IMG/VR virus record: IMGVR_UViG_3300036790_000396 | Location: 62,001 to 126,000 of that record | Source of the DNA: a virus | Length of the DNA: 64,000 bases | Reading direction: 5' to 3' (one strand) | Shown here: piece after piece, positions 42,401 through 49,739 of the stretch | Layout of the letters: each line of letters opens with the position of its first letter | Position numbering within the stretch: the first letter of the stretch is position 1 | The notes under the pieces: generated by a model | What the model was told of the DNA's origin: nothing | What the model saw: the letters and a program-made list of their open reading frames with translations, nothing else | Databases searched by the model: none | Position numbers and translations under genes: made by a program

Positions 42401-44116
42401 TGCGAGTACGGCGGCGGCGGCCATGTGCACGGCCCGTCGATGAGTGACCTGTTCGGCGACGACAGCGCCCGCGACCAGTACATGGACGAGGGAGAGGGGC
42501 CCGGGCACCTGTCGAGCCTGCATACCGCCGACGCGACCGCGATCATGGGCGAGCCCGTTCCCGGGCTGCTCACCCCCGGTAAGCCGACGGCCGTGCAGGA
42601 ATGGCAGGAATCATTCCCGTACGCCGACCGGGCGGCTACGGCCGGCCCGATGACCTCGATCACGCCGCACGACGGCAACGGGCTGCGGTTCGAGGAGTCA
42701 GCCGAGTACGCGCACCGGGATCCGTCGCGCCTGACCGAGGAGGACAAGGACCGCCTGAGCGGGATCACCGATGCCCGGGCGGACCGCCTGGACCCGCAGT
42801 CCGACGAGCACGAGTACATCTGGGGCTTCCGCCAGGACCGGCCGCACGAGCACATGCGCTACGGCCAGCAGGCGGCGGAGGAGCACCGCGCTGCGTACGA
42901 TGCCGGCGCCTCGGCCCGCGGGCACGACGTGCAGTGGGAGCGCGGGCACGGCTGGGGCGATCCTGCATCCGCGCAGTCCGTGCAGGGCACCTGCCGCAAC
43001 TGCGGCGGGACGATGACCGTCGGCCCTTCCAGCACCTCTTCGACGTCACACGTCAGCCGGGATCTCCGCTCCGGCCAGTGCCCTGGTCCGGGTACCGCCT
43101 GGCAGGCGCAGATGCAGGACGAGCTGGCCAGCGAGCGGTTCAGGGGCGCCGTTTCCCAGTTCGGCCATGACGTGAAGGACGGCCTCGACCGGCAGTGGCT
43201 GCGAGACCAGGGCATCGAGGCCAGCCTCCGCGCTGCGGACGCCATGCTCGTCCTGGCCGCAGAGGAAGGGTTCCGGGGCACTGACGATCATGGCCATGAG
43301 GTGGAGTACGACGGTATCGACGGCTGGCAGCACCTGGACGGTTCCGTCTCCCACGATGACGGGACCTGCGTCACTGACGGGCATGTCCGCGAGCACCGGG
43401 CATCCCTCGGCGAGCCCGAGCAGCCCGGCGGTGCCCTCGCTGAACTTAAGGACGAGCCGGACGCCGCCCTGGACCCCGACGGCCTCACCGGTGCCGCTGA
43501 CGGCACGATCGGCGGCGGGGACGCGGGAACGGACGGCAGCGCCGCCTGGGGTGCCGCCAGCTCTGCCCTCGTCAGCTCCTGGGGCGCCCGCACGTACGAC
43601 CCGAGCCAGACGCCGGCCGTAGGCTCCTCTGCCCAGCACCCGGACATGGCCACGCAGGAGCCCGGCCTGGGATCGATGGACGACGCCCTGTCCCCGGATG
43701 ACCTGTCCATCCAGACCGTCGGCTACCAGCAGTGGTCCGGTGACCAGGTCGATTCCGGTGACCTCGCGGTGTCCGCGCACCCGCAGGAGTTCCCGCAGGA
43801 GGCCGAAGCCGACGGCCCCGGCATCGCCGACGGGCAGCTGCACCTCACGGGGAAGGCTGCGTCGCTGTACGATCCGCGGCAGGAGGGGAAACTGCGCGGC
43901 GACGGCGACATCGCCGCCGCGGCCCGGCAGTTCCTCGCCTCGGGGCAGCTCTCGAAGACCGCCGAGGTGCTGCCCGCGGCCGAGGCCCAGGAGCTGATTC
44001 GGGAGGGGACCGGGTCCCGTGCCCGCAACCTGGACCTGCTGCAGCTCGACGGCACCCACTATGCCGACGCACCGGATGATATAGATGATCACGAGGATGA
44101 CGTGCTTTGGGTATAA
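36422..44116 (+). CDS. Giant ART-array protein with SWIM zinc finger (2564 aa)
   Basis: ATG 36422, 4 bases after GGGAGG (ATG 36419 is also possible). Three tandem ART-like units: R18/S59/E129, R453/S503/E559 and R651/T700/E772, each with LHRG or MHRG, HDESVP-type turn, W-S/T-D-D/N-P and a closing E-V/I-x-L...TG-x-S/T-W. After a disordered acidic stretch comes WECGCPWASF...RMCSHALAI near residues 1362-1390, a CxC...CxH SWIM finger. Further on are L-x-x-HL-x3-H finger-like motifs near 1470 and 1915, and several A-S-L-R motifs between blocks. The second half is acidic and repetitive with no named domain. Likely a virion-borne multidomain effector (inference). Confidence 0.82.
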   Translation: MAWYDEPGHAPVGDELHRGIGIYLPQDLHDYVHDESVPPDRRAHALLDRIGHTPGWAWSDDPVSAKRYAELNEPPVWHEGESGEVTPVMLHARTPGREHWLSGPHALRARELAGGYDDERPRPDPAQREVQLEAGAPLDVTGISWARPDHVGPWGIHAGEQSPAQDPGWTAHRFPRRIQLTAAVLPAKTAAASRDDLQDKSKVYLRFGHWPENERSFSGAGGYHEDGVSAYELDGDGDPKDPDPDYERGHVHEGCDPDCDMDLDDPDNDTGEEMEGRVRRAQRNRENGSDVRGETGHLVRGDVAGLGYDAEPLLTNVRRVGDWIDHRHLFVPGARPHRLARDPSSGDYEPPAEQPPLRHEGAAFPHSQLKLFHMQPDPGLNVPESGRHNPEDPGAHSRWREETDPDYEAPRCQNCGGNLHDPEGHAEDHQNWLGEQDWHTDWNEEQPGPVLHRGLVMELPPELHNRVHDESVPAADRARALVRHVIRDQGDGSPHGGLGNFWSDDPDVSKSYAEGRGGSRSETPVMLHVKTPPMEHVETDPDQLEHWGVFSYHLNGNREVPLQHQAPLEITGVSWAHPGHAVTRGPSPHDAAAWHEPGPHHFGQDPAWTHHEFGDGIRAHAASEKTWTGDPAPDWERAFREKDPRLTEMHRGIRVYPSDDVYRHVTDTSIPGADRAHVLLRHIGEQMREQPGHGIGISWTDNPDHAMRVARDGGWAEDAARSWRWPHPDDRGDHLGVVLNAKWPEKGHIETDQRVLNRHLVVPYDSPATEGEIPLRKGAPATITGLTWSQPLPGWGHQYAVHSGTFGRPVRYNGTDFEFPGQDRIAAYQGETDPRESEFNGDPQVAGVYWTAPAQQSAVQDGQLDDPQVLAPVLPVPPMLPMTPVATRIYDQKIDDHGDAPDHGTRPRASDPEGYDRDSTEGNGDPKWSDASEQTKRDQNGAAIAMYPEGVSAGGGPGISVGPFTAARLRYSACGTAPEGGEVTAARVPWTDHERTVLKGWQEVPAGQEGDFVSSRDFTGRHPEPPPDNLAMLPPSEAARNEETWPELPGADLVSSPQERSKPYHPETTLENFDHREWINDIDPNAHKSGDKGWFEHTLSSLRAQAAEEGEEEDEPAPRSLREFRVSPRQGHPGQGGTVPKNPQSAITNAVPHDWAAAYGPLTRAKMSALEPTPRAFLLAVAAAASPAAGPDDDDPGEDEEDAEEMPGGFDDRALMPQVLQGQAPPGAFAPPPVAAEGLDPYSQAGMSSQDRLMRQYERDHPGAGELKPFSRDDETERKEDRESVQAHASLRALASLPAFRFEVTASWNDVQAKAQRLRTTGSVRITHATKGMIIGEVRGDHATYESGIQSYPGRPQSVMAWECGCPWASFHQNQPRGSSRFAARMCSHALAIRYEAQSRGMFGRTVAPDTRAPSWQPHDVVVKSWPPYEGDPHAGRWREQLMAPAASRTAAREGGLPFVPSYGQDDLRAHLMHHHGLPASLQNAHMSDAETERWHRGKHRNRTDETHQHERPEGIGAEHEYPAMAEPSEDYGAWNGDREVHPRYFPGMLADEDRSRAFGPLPPSYSSLQRTAAEDEDSQQDVPFGEGVTPGHPFRRGDISNGMYSPHTQLGSPWYLPAGTQERYEEGSSDEHAGQLSALREQREEMREDAEEEERERREHQENGGGFRPRPSLRMSRRVTADQANAPWGAQNVVQHLPQQPYGATSPAEKDQDPGSYGPLSGPDPENWGEIQDGSAVQMPLSSEAVLHYIAAGAAVMDAPVRTRQVSSPKLSDDGGGPPPLEMGSGGGGDGEGRYRYLITRHSPNGFSLINDLPAGHQDQHVSYHHTADEALHMLGHKQRAGSASPHEVYYLPKMDDTAGWKQSDRGMYWEDQGRKPPPRYDWGKKYQEHLNRWFNPRSPSYSPHPDYVPASADMSDAELQDHWKQQHSQTPMPKLRSREQHDHRHDRLTDDVLPESFDSFKNQSNDFRDQKKGVELFGCPANHLEARDSAGCEYGGGGHVHGPSMSDLFGDDSARDQYMDEGEGPGHLSSLHTADATAIMGEPVPGLLTPGKPTAVQEWQESFPYADRAATAGPMTSITPHDGNGLRFEESAEYAHRDPSRLTEEDKDRLSGITDARADRLDPQSDEHEYIWGFRQDRPHEHMRYGQQAAEEHRAAYDAGASARGHDVQWERGHGWGDPASAQSVQGTCRNCGGTMTVGPSSTSSTSHVSRDLRSGQCPGPGTAWQAQMQDELASERFRGAVSQFGHDVKDGLDRQWLRDQGIEASLRAADAMLVLAAEEGFRGTDDHGHEVEYDGIDGWQHLDGSVSHDDGTCVTDGHVREHRASLGEPEQPGGALAELKDEPDAALDPDGLTGAADGTIGGGDAGTDGSAAWGAASSALVSSWGARTYDPSQTPAVGSSAQHPDMATQEPGLGSMDDALSPDDLSIQTVGYQQWSGDQVDSGDLAVSAHPQEFPQEAEADGPGIADGQLHLTGKAASLYDPRQEGKLRGDGDIAAAARQFLASGQLSKTAEVLPAAEAQELIREGTGSRARNLDLLQLDGTHYADAPDDIDDHEDDVLWV

Positions 44117-44124
44117 AACATGGT

Positions 44125-44412
44125 ATGACCGTTCCGGCGTCCATGATTCCGGAGAGCGCCTTCGGCATCGCCGCACGCGATTTCGCCGACGAGGAGATCT
44201 GGGAGCAGGACCCCTTCGGCGGGGCCGGACTGCGCCTGCGCGTCCTTGACGGGCGCATACTCACGCCCGCCGATGTCCGTGACGCGCTGGGTGCGGTACG
44301 TTGCGCCGTCAGCGTGGCCTCTGTATGGATACATCTCGATGACAACGCGGATGAGCGCCGGGAAGGAGTGAGGCGCGCGTGGGAGGGGTGGCTTGCCCGC
44401 GACCCGGACTGA
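44125..44412 (+). CDS. Small acidic hypothetical protein
   Basis: 95 residues from ATG 44125. There is no clear ribosome binding site; GGTATAAAACATGGT directly upstream has a TATAAA, so translation may be coupled or nearly leaderless. A TTG at 44107 is an alternative. Soluble, mixed composition, with AVRCAVSVASVWIHLDDNAD. Not recognised. Confidence 0.6.
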   Translation: MTVPASMIPESAFGIAARDFADEEIWEQDPFGGAGLRLRVLDGRILTPADVRDALGAVRCAVSVASVWIHLDDNADERREGVRRAWEGWLARDPD

Positions 44413-44493
44413 CCGCCTGAACGACCGTTTTTCGGGAAGGGGCGGGGTGAAGTCTTCAGGAGGGGGCAGGCACGGTGAGATGGCAGGCCGGCA

Positions 44494-44868
44494 GTGAGCG
44501 TGCACGCGCTCGCCTCCGCGTCCTCGGCCATCACCATCAGCGACATCGCGAACTACGGTGCCCTGATCATGAACGCGGGAGCCGTCGGGCTCTGGCTGTT
44601 CGCGTTCCTGCGCCGCTGGATCGTGCTCCCCTCGGAGGTAGCGTCCGCCGAGAAGGAGCGCGACGAGTGGAAGCGCATGTTCCGGGAGGAGCGCCAGGCT
44701 CACGACCGCACGCGCGACGGGCTGCAGGCGGCGCTGCAGCGCACCGAGTCCGGGGTGGAAGCGTCCCGGATGATCGCCACCGCCATCGCCGCCGTGCAGG
44801 GCCGTGATGTTCCGCCGTCGCTGCAGGAAGGACACCGCCGCCAGCGAGGAGCTGGCCGAGGCCCGTGA
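44494..44868 (+). CDS. Single-span membrane protein with coiled coil
   Basis: 124 residues from GTG. Hydrophobic segment NYGALIMNAGAVGLWLFAF, then SAEKERDEWKRMFREERQAHDRTRDG, a charged coiled coil typical of phage membrane-anchored gp-type proteins near lysis or tail genes. The last 60 bases overlap the next gene in another frame. Exact role unknown. Confidence 0.65.
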   Translation: MSVHALASASSAITISDIANYGALIMNAGAVGLWLFAFLRRWIVLPSEVASAEKERDEWKRMFREERQAHDRTRDGLQAALQRTESGVEASRMIATAIAAVQGRDVPPSLQEGHRRQRGAGRGP

Positions 44869-45052
44869 GTACACGGCTGCCTCGCGCCGCCGTGCCGAGG
44901 AAGAGGCATCCGAGCAGGAGGAGAAACTGCGCCATGAGCAGGGGCTCGTGGCCGAGCTGCGCCAGATGAGGCAGCGTAATCACGTAGGGGAGGCCCTCAG
45001 GGCCTTGGTTGAGGGGGGGGACGGGAAAGATGCTGCCCGCGGCGCTGGTTAA
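44807..45052 (+). CDS. Coiled-coil small protein
   Basis: 81 residues, starting inside the preceding gene (GTG 44804 or ATG 44807). Almost wholly charged helix (ASEELAEAREYTAASRRRAE and EQEEKLRHEQGLVAELRQ). May interact with the preceding coiled-coil membrane protein. It overlaps the next gene by 23 bases. Confidence 0.55.
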   Translation: MFRRRCRKDTAASEELAEAREYTAASRRRAEEEASEQEEKLRHEQGLVAELRQMRQRNHVGEALRALVEGGDGKDAARGAG

Positions 45053-45395
45053 CGTCATCGAGTGGGGCGCCAACGTGGCTTTCTGGGCTTCGTGCCTGTT
45101 CCTGTTCGGGACGTCGTTCTTCTGGCCGTGGTGGAAATCCTCCTGGGGCGCGAACATCATCGCCCTGGAGTTCGCCCTGGTGCTGGCGATCATGCCGTTC
45201 GTGCTCAGCTACGACTTCGGGATTCACATCCAGGCATCGCTCGCCTACGGCTACACCGAGGCGGTCAGCCTCTGGATGATCGCCGTGATCGTCATCTGGC
45301 GGGGGATCCTGATCTTCGTCCAGCAGCAGCGCGGGGCGGCGGGCCAGCCGCAGCGCCGGGCGTTCTTCTCCTTCCCGCGCAGGGGGAAGCGGTGA
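45030..45395 (+). CDS. Three-span membrane protein
   Basis: 121 residues from ATG 45030 with GGGAAAG upstream. Hydrophobic spans AFWASCLFLFGTSFFW, IIALEFALVLAIMPFVL and VSLWMIAVIVIWRGILIFV, then a basic tail. Size and topology would suit a holin-like protein, but no lysin was recognised nearby, so this stays a guess. Confidence 0.6.
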   Translation: MLPAALVNVIEWGANVAFWASCLFLFGTSFFWPWWKSSWGANIIALEFALVLAIMPFVLSYDFGIHIQASLAYGYTEAVSLWMIAVIVIWRGILIFVQQQRGAAGQPQRRAFFSFPRRGKR

Positions 45396-45694
45396 GCGTG
45401 ACCCCGCAGGACGTGCAGGATGCCTGGGAGCTGTACGACCGCCTGCGCCGCGAGGAAGTATGCCGCCGCGAGGAATGGGAGGAGGGCAGCGCCGCGGGCG
45501 GTACCGACGGCACCGCCGCAGCGCTGTTCTCCCGTTTCTACCAGGCCGAGCAGCAGACCGAGAACGCCTACCTCGCCTGGGCGCAGGCCCTGCGGCGGCT
45601 GTCCCGCGAGACCGGCACGTTCGCCGGGTTCGGGGGTCCTGCGTTCATCTCCGGGCAGTACCCGGTCCAGCAGCAGCCGCCCTCGGTCATCTGA
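45392..45694 (+). CDS. Small hypothetical protein, 100 aa
   Basis: GTG start in a GTGA overlap. Helical and acidic N-terminal half (DVQDAWELYDRLRREEVCRR), Gln/Tyr/Pro-rich tail. Its 3' end overlaps by 8 bases the end of a convergent minus-strand gene. Function unknown. Confidence 0.6.
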   Translation: MSVTPQDVQDAWELYDRLRREEVCRREEWEEGSAAGGTDGTAAALFSRFYQAEQQTENAYLAWAQALRRLSRETGTFAGFGGPAFISGQYPVQQQPPSVI

Positions 45695-46115
45695 CCGGCC
45701 GCGCTTTTCCCTGCAGGGCCGCGAGCACCCGCAGCCGGGACAGCACCTCCCGGCTGTGCCCGCACTGGCCGCAGGCGATCCGCGTCCCCACCTCGACGGT
45801 GGTCTTCCCTTCCTGCCAGTGCCCGCACTTCAGCGGGTGCAGCGCCCGTTCCCCGAGCGTGATGCCGTTCGACCCGGGGATGAGCCCCTTCACTTTCGCC
45901 CGCTCGATCCGGGCCTGGTGAACGTACTCGCCGGTGCCCTTCAGCTCGGTGTAGGTATCCCCGAGCTGCATCCTGCGCACGGTGATCACGCATTCCTTCT
46001 CGGAGCCGGGCCAGCACTGGCCGCACTCGGCGAGCAGGATGACGTGCCGTACCTCGTCCCATGTCACGGGCTCGCCGTTCCAGGTGACGCCGTCTTCCTC
46101 GGCGATGGCGCTCAC
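45687..46115 (-). CDS. Protein with three Cys pairs
   Basis: 142 residues from GTG 46115, preceded by GGAGGAG and in GTGA overlap. CGQCW, a lone CGH and CGQCGH could form zinc-ribbon-like sites. The remainder is beta-rich. Not recognised. Confidence 0.65.
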   Translation of the reverse strand: MSAIAEEDGVTWNGEPVTWDEVRHVILLAECGQCWPGSEKECVITVRRMQLGDTYTELKGTGEYVHQARIERAKVKGLIPGSNGITLGERALHPLKCGHWQEGKTTVEVGTRIACGQCGHSREVLSRLRVLAALQGKARPVR

Positions 46116-46438
46116 CGGCTCCTCCTGGGGACCTGCGGGGAGCGCAGGGCATCCGGCACGCGCTTCCAGTCGATGGTGATGACGGCCACATCGGCGTCCT
46201 GGTCGTGCTCGGCCGTGCACGCGTCCGCGGGGAGCTGCTCCAGCAGGATGCCGATGGCATCGGAGAGCGCGATGCCCCTGGTATCGAGCGTGGTCCAGCC
46301 GCTTTCTCCTGCCTTCAGCCTGCGCCGGAGGCTGAGCCGTGCCCATTCCGCTTCGACGGCCTCCAGCTCCCTGCGCTGCGCAGCCGCGAACTCCTCGGCC
46401 GCCGGGAAGCTGCCTGCTCCCGTGTCCTGATTTGCCAT
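46112..46438 (-). CDS. Hypothetical helical protein
   Basis: 108 residues from ATG 46438. N-terminal helix AAEEFAAAQRRELEAVEAEW, C-terminal beta strand ADVAVITIDWKRV. First gene of a two-gene minus operon; a diverged palindromic site lies just upstream. Confidence 0.6.
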   Translation of the reverse strand: MANQDTGAGSFPAAEEFAAAQRRELEAVEAEWARLSLRRRLKAGESGWTTLDTRGIALSDAIGILLEQLPADACTAEHDQDADVAVITIDWKRVPDALRSPQVPRRSR

Positions 46439-46455
46439 CCCGCTCCCTTGGTTTT

Positions 46456-46473
46456 CGCTAGAAACCTTGATAA
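46456..46473 (+). promoter_or_regulatory. Copy 8 of the dispersed palindromic site (degenerate)
   Basis: CGCTAGAAACCTTGATAA keeps AAACCTTG and the flanking TA but not the CAAT arm. It lies between divergent genes (46438 minus, 46517 plus), the usual place for the site. Confidence 0.35.
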
Positions 46474-46516
46474 TCTGAAAGTACCACGGAGCGAAGAGTA
46501 GAGGAAGGCGCAAATC

Positions 46517-47122
46517 ATGGAGAACAGGAAGATGGCCCCTCAGGAACTGCTGGACGACATCGTCACCCTGAGCCGGGCCAAGGATCACCGCATGAACGCC
46601 GCGCAGGTCTCCGGCAAGCCGATGACCCTGGTCAGCGCGGAGTCCGTCCTGGCGTACCTGAGGGGGCGCGAATGGCGCGAGGGCGTTTCCCCCGCGGAGC
46701 GCGAGTCCCTCGGCGCGAGGATCGAGGGGCGTCACTTTCCCGTCCCGGGCATCCCTGCGGCACCGCAGCCGGCCCCGGCCTTCGATTCCCGGCGCATCGG
46801 CCGCGAGGGAATCTTCGTCGTGGAGAAGGACGGCGAGATGAAGGTCTACAAGGTGCTGCGCTCGCAGTACTCAGGGCACTGGCAGGCGAAGCTGTTCATC
46901 CCGCCGGAGGCGAAGGGCGGGCGTGGCACCTGGGAGTACGCCAGGGGCATGATGAGCGTCCTGCGCGAGGGCCACCGCATGACGCCCGCGCAGTCGCTGC
47001 GCTACGAGGCGCTGTACGGCTACCCGGTGTGCACCCGCTGCGGGGCCCCGCTGGAGAACGACGAGTCCCGGGAGCGCCGCTACGGCCCGGTGTGCTGGGG
47101 CAAGAAAGACGACATGGACTGA
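46517..47122 (+). CDS. Protein with C-terminal zinc knuckle
   Basis: 201 residues, ATG 46517 after GAGGAAGG. Helical N-terminus, then a middle domain VYKVLRSQYSGHWQAKLF that reads like a small beta fold, and a C-terminal CTRCGAPLENDESRERRYGP followed by VCW: the C-x2-C...S...GP-x-C pattern common in actinobacterial phage proteins of unknown function. A strong terminator follows. Confidence 0.65.
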   Translation: MENRKMAPQELLDDIVTLSRAKDHRMNAAQVSGKPMTLVSAESVLAYLRGREWREGVSPAERESLGARIEGRHFPVPGIPAAPQPAPAFDSRRIGREGIFVVEKDGEMKVYKVLRSQYSGHWQAKLFIPPEAKGGRGTWEYARGMMSVLREGHRMTPAQSLRYEALYGYPVCTRCGAPLENDESRERRYGPVCWGKKDDMD

Positions 47123-47132
47123 CCCGGCATAG

Positions 47133-47172
47133 GGGGATGTCGCCCGATTTCAGCGTTCCGGGCGACATCCCC
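47133..47172 (+). terminator. Intrinsic terminator
   Basis: GGGGATGTCGCCCG (47133-47146) and CGGGCGACATCCCC (47159-47172) form a perfect 14-bp stem with a 12-base loop, followed by TGATCTTTT. Confidence 0.9.
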
Positions 47173-47235
47173 TGATCTTTTAGGCTATGCTGCCGGGCAG
47201 AAGGTAATTTTCCTTAGGTTCCTTAGGAGGAATCA

Positions 47236-47481
47236 GTGTCTTCCGCGTCCCCGAATCCCGAGCCCCTGCTGACCCCGGCGGAGGTCGCTGCCCGTTTCAG
47301 GGTAGATCCGAAGACTGTCACCCGCTGGGCGAAGGCCGGGCGGATCACGTCCATCCGCACCCTCGGGGGCCACCGGCGCTACCGGGAGTCCGAGATCATC
47401 GCGCTTCTCAGCGGTGCCGCGCAGGCTCAGATCGCCTCCGACGTCCAGGCCGCCAACGCCGCGGTCTTCGGCCGCTCCTGA
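47236..47481 (+). CDS. BldC-like MerR-family DNA-binding protein
   Basis: 81 residues from GTG with TTAGGAGG upstream. EPLLTPAEVAARFRVDPKTV then TRWAKAGRITSIRTLGGHRR matches, nearly residue for residue, the Streptomyces developmental regulator BldC as I remember it. BldC is a single winged-HTH MerR-like protein that binds AT-rich direct repeats head to tail and holds back sporulation genes. The phage form has a longer C-terminal tail. Upstream there are TAATTTT and a CCTTAGG-TT-CCTTAGG direct repeat, which could be a self-binding site. Likely acts on host or phage promoters (inference). Confidence 0.88.
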   Translation: MSSASPNPEPLLTPAEVAARFRVDPKTVTRWAKAGRITSIRTLGGHRRYRESEIIALLSGAAQAQIASDVQAANAAVFGRS

Positions 47482-47548
47482 TCATCCCGGCTCCCGCCGC
47501 CCTGCACGGCGGCGGGAGCCGGGGCATCCCCCGGCACGAGAAAGGTAC

Positions 47549-48433
47549 ATGATGAGCGAGGCTCCTCCCGTCCGGTTCGCCGGCCCCCTCCAGCTGGCTC
47601 CCCCTGCCGCTGTTCCCGCTGATCCCGAGGACTCGCGTGCGGTCCTCATGACCGTCACGCCCGAGACCGCCGCCCGCTGGCTGTCCCTGGACGTGCTGCG
47701 GCGTCCCGTCCGCAAGTCCAAGCTGGTCGAGTTCGCCCGCGACATGCGCGGCGGCAGCTGGGTGCTCAACGGCGAGACGATCAAGCGCGCGCTGGACGGC
47801 GGCGTGCTCGACGGCATCCACCGTCTCGCCGCCGTTGCCGAGTCCGGCGTCTCCATCCGCTCCTGGGTCATCGAAGGGCTGCCGCCCGAAGTGCAGTCCA
47901 CCATCGATACCGGTTCCCCTCGCACCATGAGCGACCAGCTTCACATGCGCGGAGTGCCCAACTCGGTGCTGCTGGCCGCGATCACCAAGCGCGGCTGGCG
48001 CTGGCTGCAGGGTCACCGGGGCAGCGGCGGTCCCACTCCCACGCACACTGAGATGGACCTGATGATCGCCACCGTCCCGGTGCTCGCCGAGGCGACCGCC
48101 TACGCGCAGCAGGCGCGCCGGGACTTCCCGATGATCAGGGCATCGGTCTACGGCACCGCCTACCTGATCTTCTCCGCCGTCTCCAGCATCGCGGCCCGCG
48201 CCTTCCTCGAAATGGTGTCCACCGGGGAAAGCCTGCACAAGGGCGACCGGGCCCTCGCGGTGCGCAACCGCATGATCCAGGCCGCCAAGCAGGGCGAGCG
48301 CAGGCTGAACGAGCACGAGCAGCTCGCCCTCATCATCATGGGCTGGAACGCCTGGCGCGACGAGCGCTCCCTCGCGCACGTCCAGCTCCCCGCCGGCGGC
48401 CTGAAGGCCGTCAACTTCCCCGAGCCGAAGTAG
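47549..48433 (+). CDS. ParB-like phage regulator or nuclease-type protein
   Basis: 294 residues; ATG 47549 or 47552 (MM start). The N-terminal region has VRKSKLVEFARDMRGGSWVLNGE then DGIHRLAAVAESG, the ParB/sulfiredoxin-like fold signature (NGE...DG.HRL) found in many actinobacterial phage proteins. The C-terminal 180 residues are helical and may bind DNA or an interaction partner. It follows the BldC-like gene by 67 bases in the same direction and may be cotranscribed. Confidence 0.7.
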   Translation: MMSEAPPVRFAGPLQLAPPAAVPADPEDSRAVLMTVTPETAARWLSLDVLRRPVRKSKLVEFARDMRGGSWVLNGETIKRALDGGVLDGIHRLAAVAESGVSIRSWVIEGLPPEVQSTIDTGSPRTMSDQLHMRGVPNSVLLAAITKRGWRWLQGHRGSGGPTPTHTEMDLMIATVPVLAEATAYAQQARRDFPMIRASVYGTAYLIFSAVSSIAARAFLEMVSTGESLHKGDRALAVRNRMIQAAKQGERRLNEHEQLALIIMGWNAWRDERSLAHVQLPAGGLKAVNFPEPK

Positions 48434-48459
48434 CCGCGGGGATCACCGGGGGAGCGGTC

Positions 48460-48729
48460 GTGTTCCTGGCCGGGATCCTCATCGGGCGCTACGGCCCGTG
48501 GCGCAGGAGCCCGCAGCCGCAGGAGAACGGCCCCTCCTGCGGCTGCGGCCACCACCTGTCGTTCCACGAGAACGGCACCGGCCGCTGCCGTTTCGAGAAG
48601 CGCGGCAGGGCGGCCAGCTACGACAGGGGCAGCCGCCCTGTCGGGTGGGATACGGAACGCTGCGGCTGCCAGCATTACAGCGGCCCGGAGCCGTATCCCG
48701 AGTACTACGCTCGGGACATCTCGTCCTGA
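48460..48729 (+). CDS. Small Cys/His-rich protein with N-terminal hydrophobic stretch
   Basis: 89 residues from GTG. VFLAGILIGRYGPW is a short hydrophobic start; then CGCGHHLSFHENGTGRCRFE and CGCQHYSG give Cys/His clusters for one or two zinc sites. Proteins of this layout are common in actinobacterial phages; function unknown. Confidence 0.65.
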   Translation: MFLAGILIGRYGPWRRSPQPQENGPSCGCGHHLSFHENGTGRCRFEKRGRAASYDRGSRPVGWDTERCGCQHYSGPEPYPEYYARDISS

Positions 48730-48777
48730 GGGGGTGAGGCCGCTGTATCCCGTAGGTGACACGGCGCCCCTGTTAGC

Positions 48778-48821
48778 CGGCCTCCGTCCCTCGGAAGAAC
48801 AGAGGGACGGAGGCCGTTTTC
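48778..48821 (+). promoter_or_regulatory. Leader hairpin/terminator-like element before the protease gene
   Basis: CGGCCTCCGTCCCTC (48778-48792) pairs perfectly over 15 bases with 48802-48816 around loop GGAAGAACA, followed by TTTTC and the ATG at 48822. The 3' arm contains GAGGGACGGAGG, the ribosome binding site. The element could both end transcription from upstream and gate translation of the head gene. Confidence 0.8.
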
Positions 48822-49739
48822 ATGTCGCTGACCAAGTACGCCAGCCTGGAGCTGCTGGAGGCGTGGCGCGTGCCCGCGAAGGCGACGCCGCGCGGGCTGT
48901 CCAAGGCGGCGCACCGCGTCGACTTCGAGTACACGCCGCGGCCCGGCTACCTCGCGTACTGTTGCCATGTGAGAGACAGCAACAAGGGAAAAAGCTGCAC
49001 GGGGCCCGGGTGCCTTCGGGAAGCAAAATGCAAGGGTCTTTGCCTTGCTCATTACACTCAGCGGAGATCTGGAAAAGATCTTTCCGTGATCCGCGTTCGT
49101 GCAAAAAATGCTACGGACTCCTGCGTATTTCCCGGATGCGATCGTCCCCATTTTGCTAAAGAATACTGCAAATCCCACTATCATCAGCGGCAGCGTCACG
49201 GAGAAGTAACAGTATTTCGTCAGTTCTTGGAAATTTGTTCTTTTCCTGGATGCGATCGTGGTCACTCTGCGCATGGATACTGCGACGGGCATGCGATTCA
49301 GCTGCGGAAGGGAAAGGAGCTGTCTCCCCTCCGGGCTCGCCAGAAGGGCCGTGTATGCACAGTAGACGGCTGCAGCGATCCTTACCTTGCCCGCGGCTTC
49401 TGCGCAGTTCATTATAACCAGTGGCACTGGGCTGAATCGGAAGAGGGACGCGAGGCTCGAAAACGTGCTTTCCACAAGCGACGTGCTATTAAGGCATCTG
49501 CCGAGACAAGACTGATCTCTTCTCGCGAATGGAAGCGCCTGGTCAATCGTTACCAGGGGAAATGTGCTTATTGCAGGAAGGCCCCGTGGAATCATCGTGA
49601 GCACATAATTCCCCTAAGCCGCGGTGGAAGGGAATCGATCGGGAACCTGCTTCCGTGCTGCGAGAGATGCAACACGTCTAAGCACAATAAGCTTCTCTCT
49701 GAGTGGAGGTACGGTGCTTCGCAAGTACGCATCGCTTGA
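48822..49739 (+). CDS. HNH homing endonuclease fused in frame to the first 44 codons of the prohead protease
   Basis: 305 residues. Residues 1-44 (YASLELLEAWR ... AHRVDFEYTPRPGYL) belong to the prohead protease; from AYCCHV onward the DNA is AT-richer and the protein changes to four C-x4-C-x(4-7)-C-x3-H zinc fingers (such as CVFPGCDRPHFAKEYCKSH) and a C-terminal HNH motif: CAYCRKAPWNHREHIIPLSRGG ending in CERCN. It uses the host gene's own leader and start. The host gene restarts at GTG 49714 with a recoded copy of the same N-terminus, overlapping this ORF by 26 bases. Probably a homing endonuclease cutting uninserted protease genes near codon 44 (inference). Confidence 0.88.
   Translation: MSLTKYASLELLEAWRVPAKATPRGLSKAAHRVDFEYTPRPGYLAYCCHVRDSNKGKSCTGPGCLREAKCKGLCLAHYTQRRSGKDLSVIRVRAKNATDSCVFPGCDRPHFAKEYCKSHYHQRQRHGEVTVFRQFLEICSFPGCDRGHSAHGYCDGHAIQLRKGKELSPLRARQKGRVCTVDGCSDPYLARGFCAVHYNQWHWAESEEGREARKRAFHKRRAIKASAETRLISSREWKRLVNRYQGKCAYCRKAPWNHREHIIPLSRGGRESIGNLLPCCERCNTSKHNKLLSEWRYGASQVRIA

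Noticed and set aside
47195-47230. Another copy of the dispersed palindromic site upstream of the BldC-like gene
   Set aside because: CCTTAGG-TT-CCTTAGG is a direct repeat and shares only AT-rich character with the palindrome.
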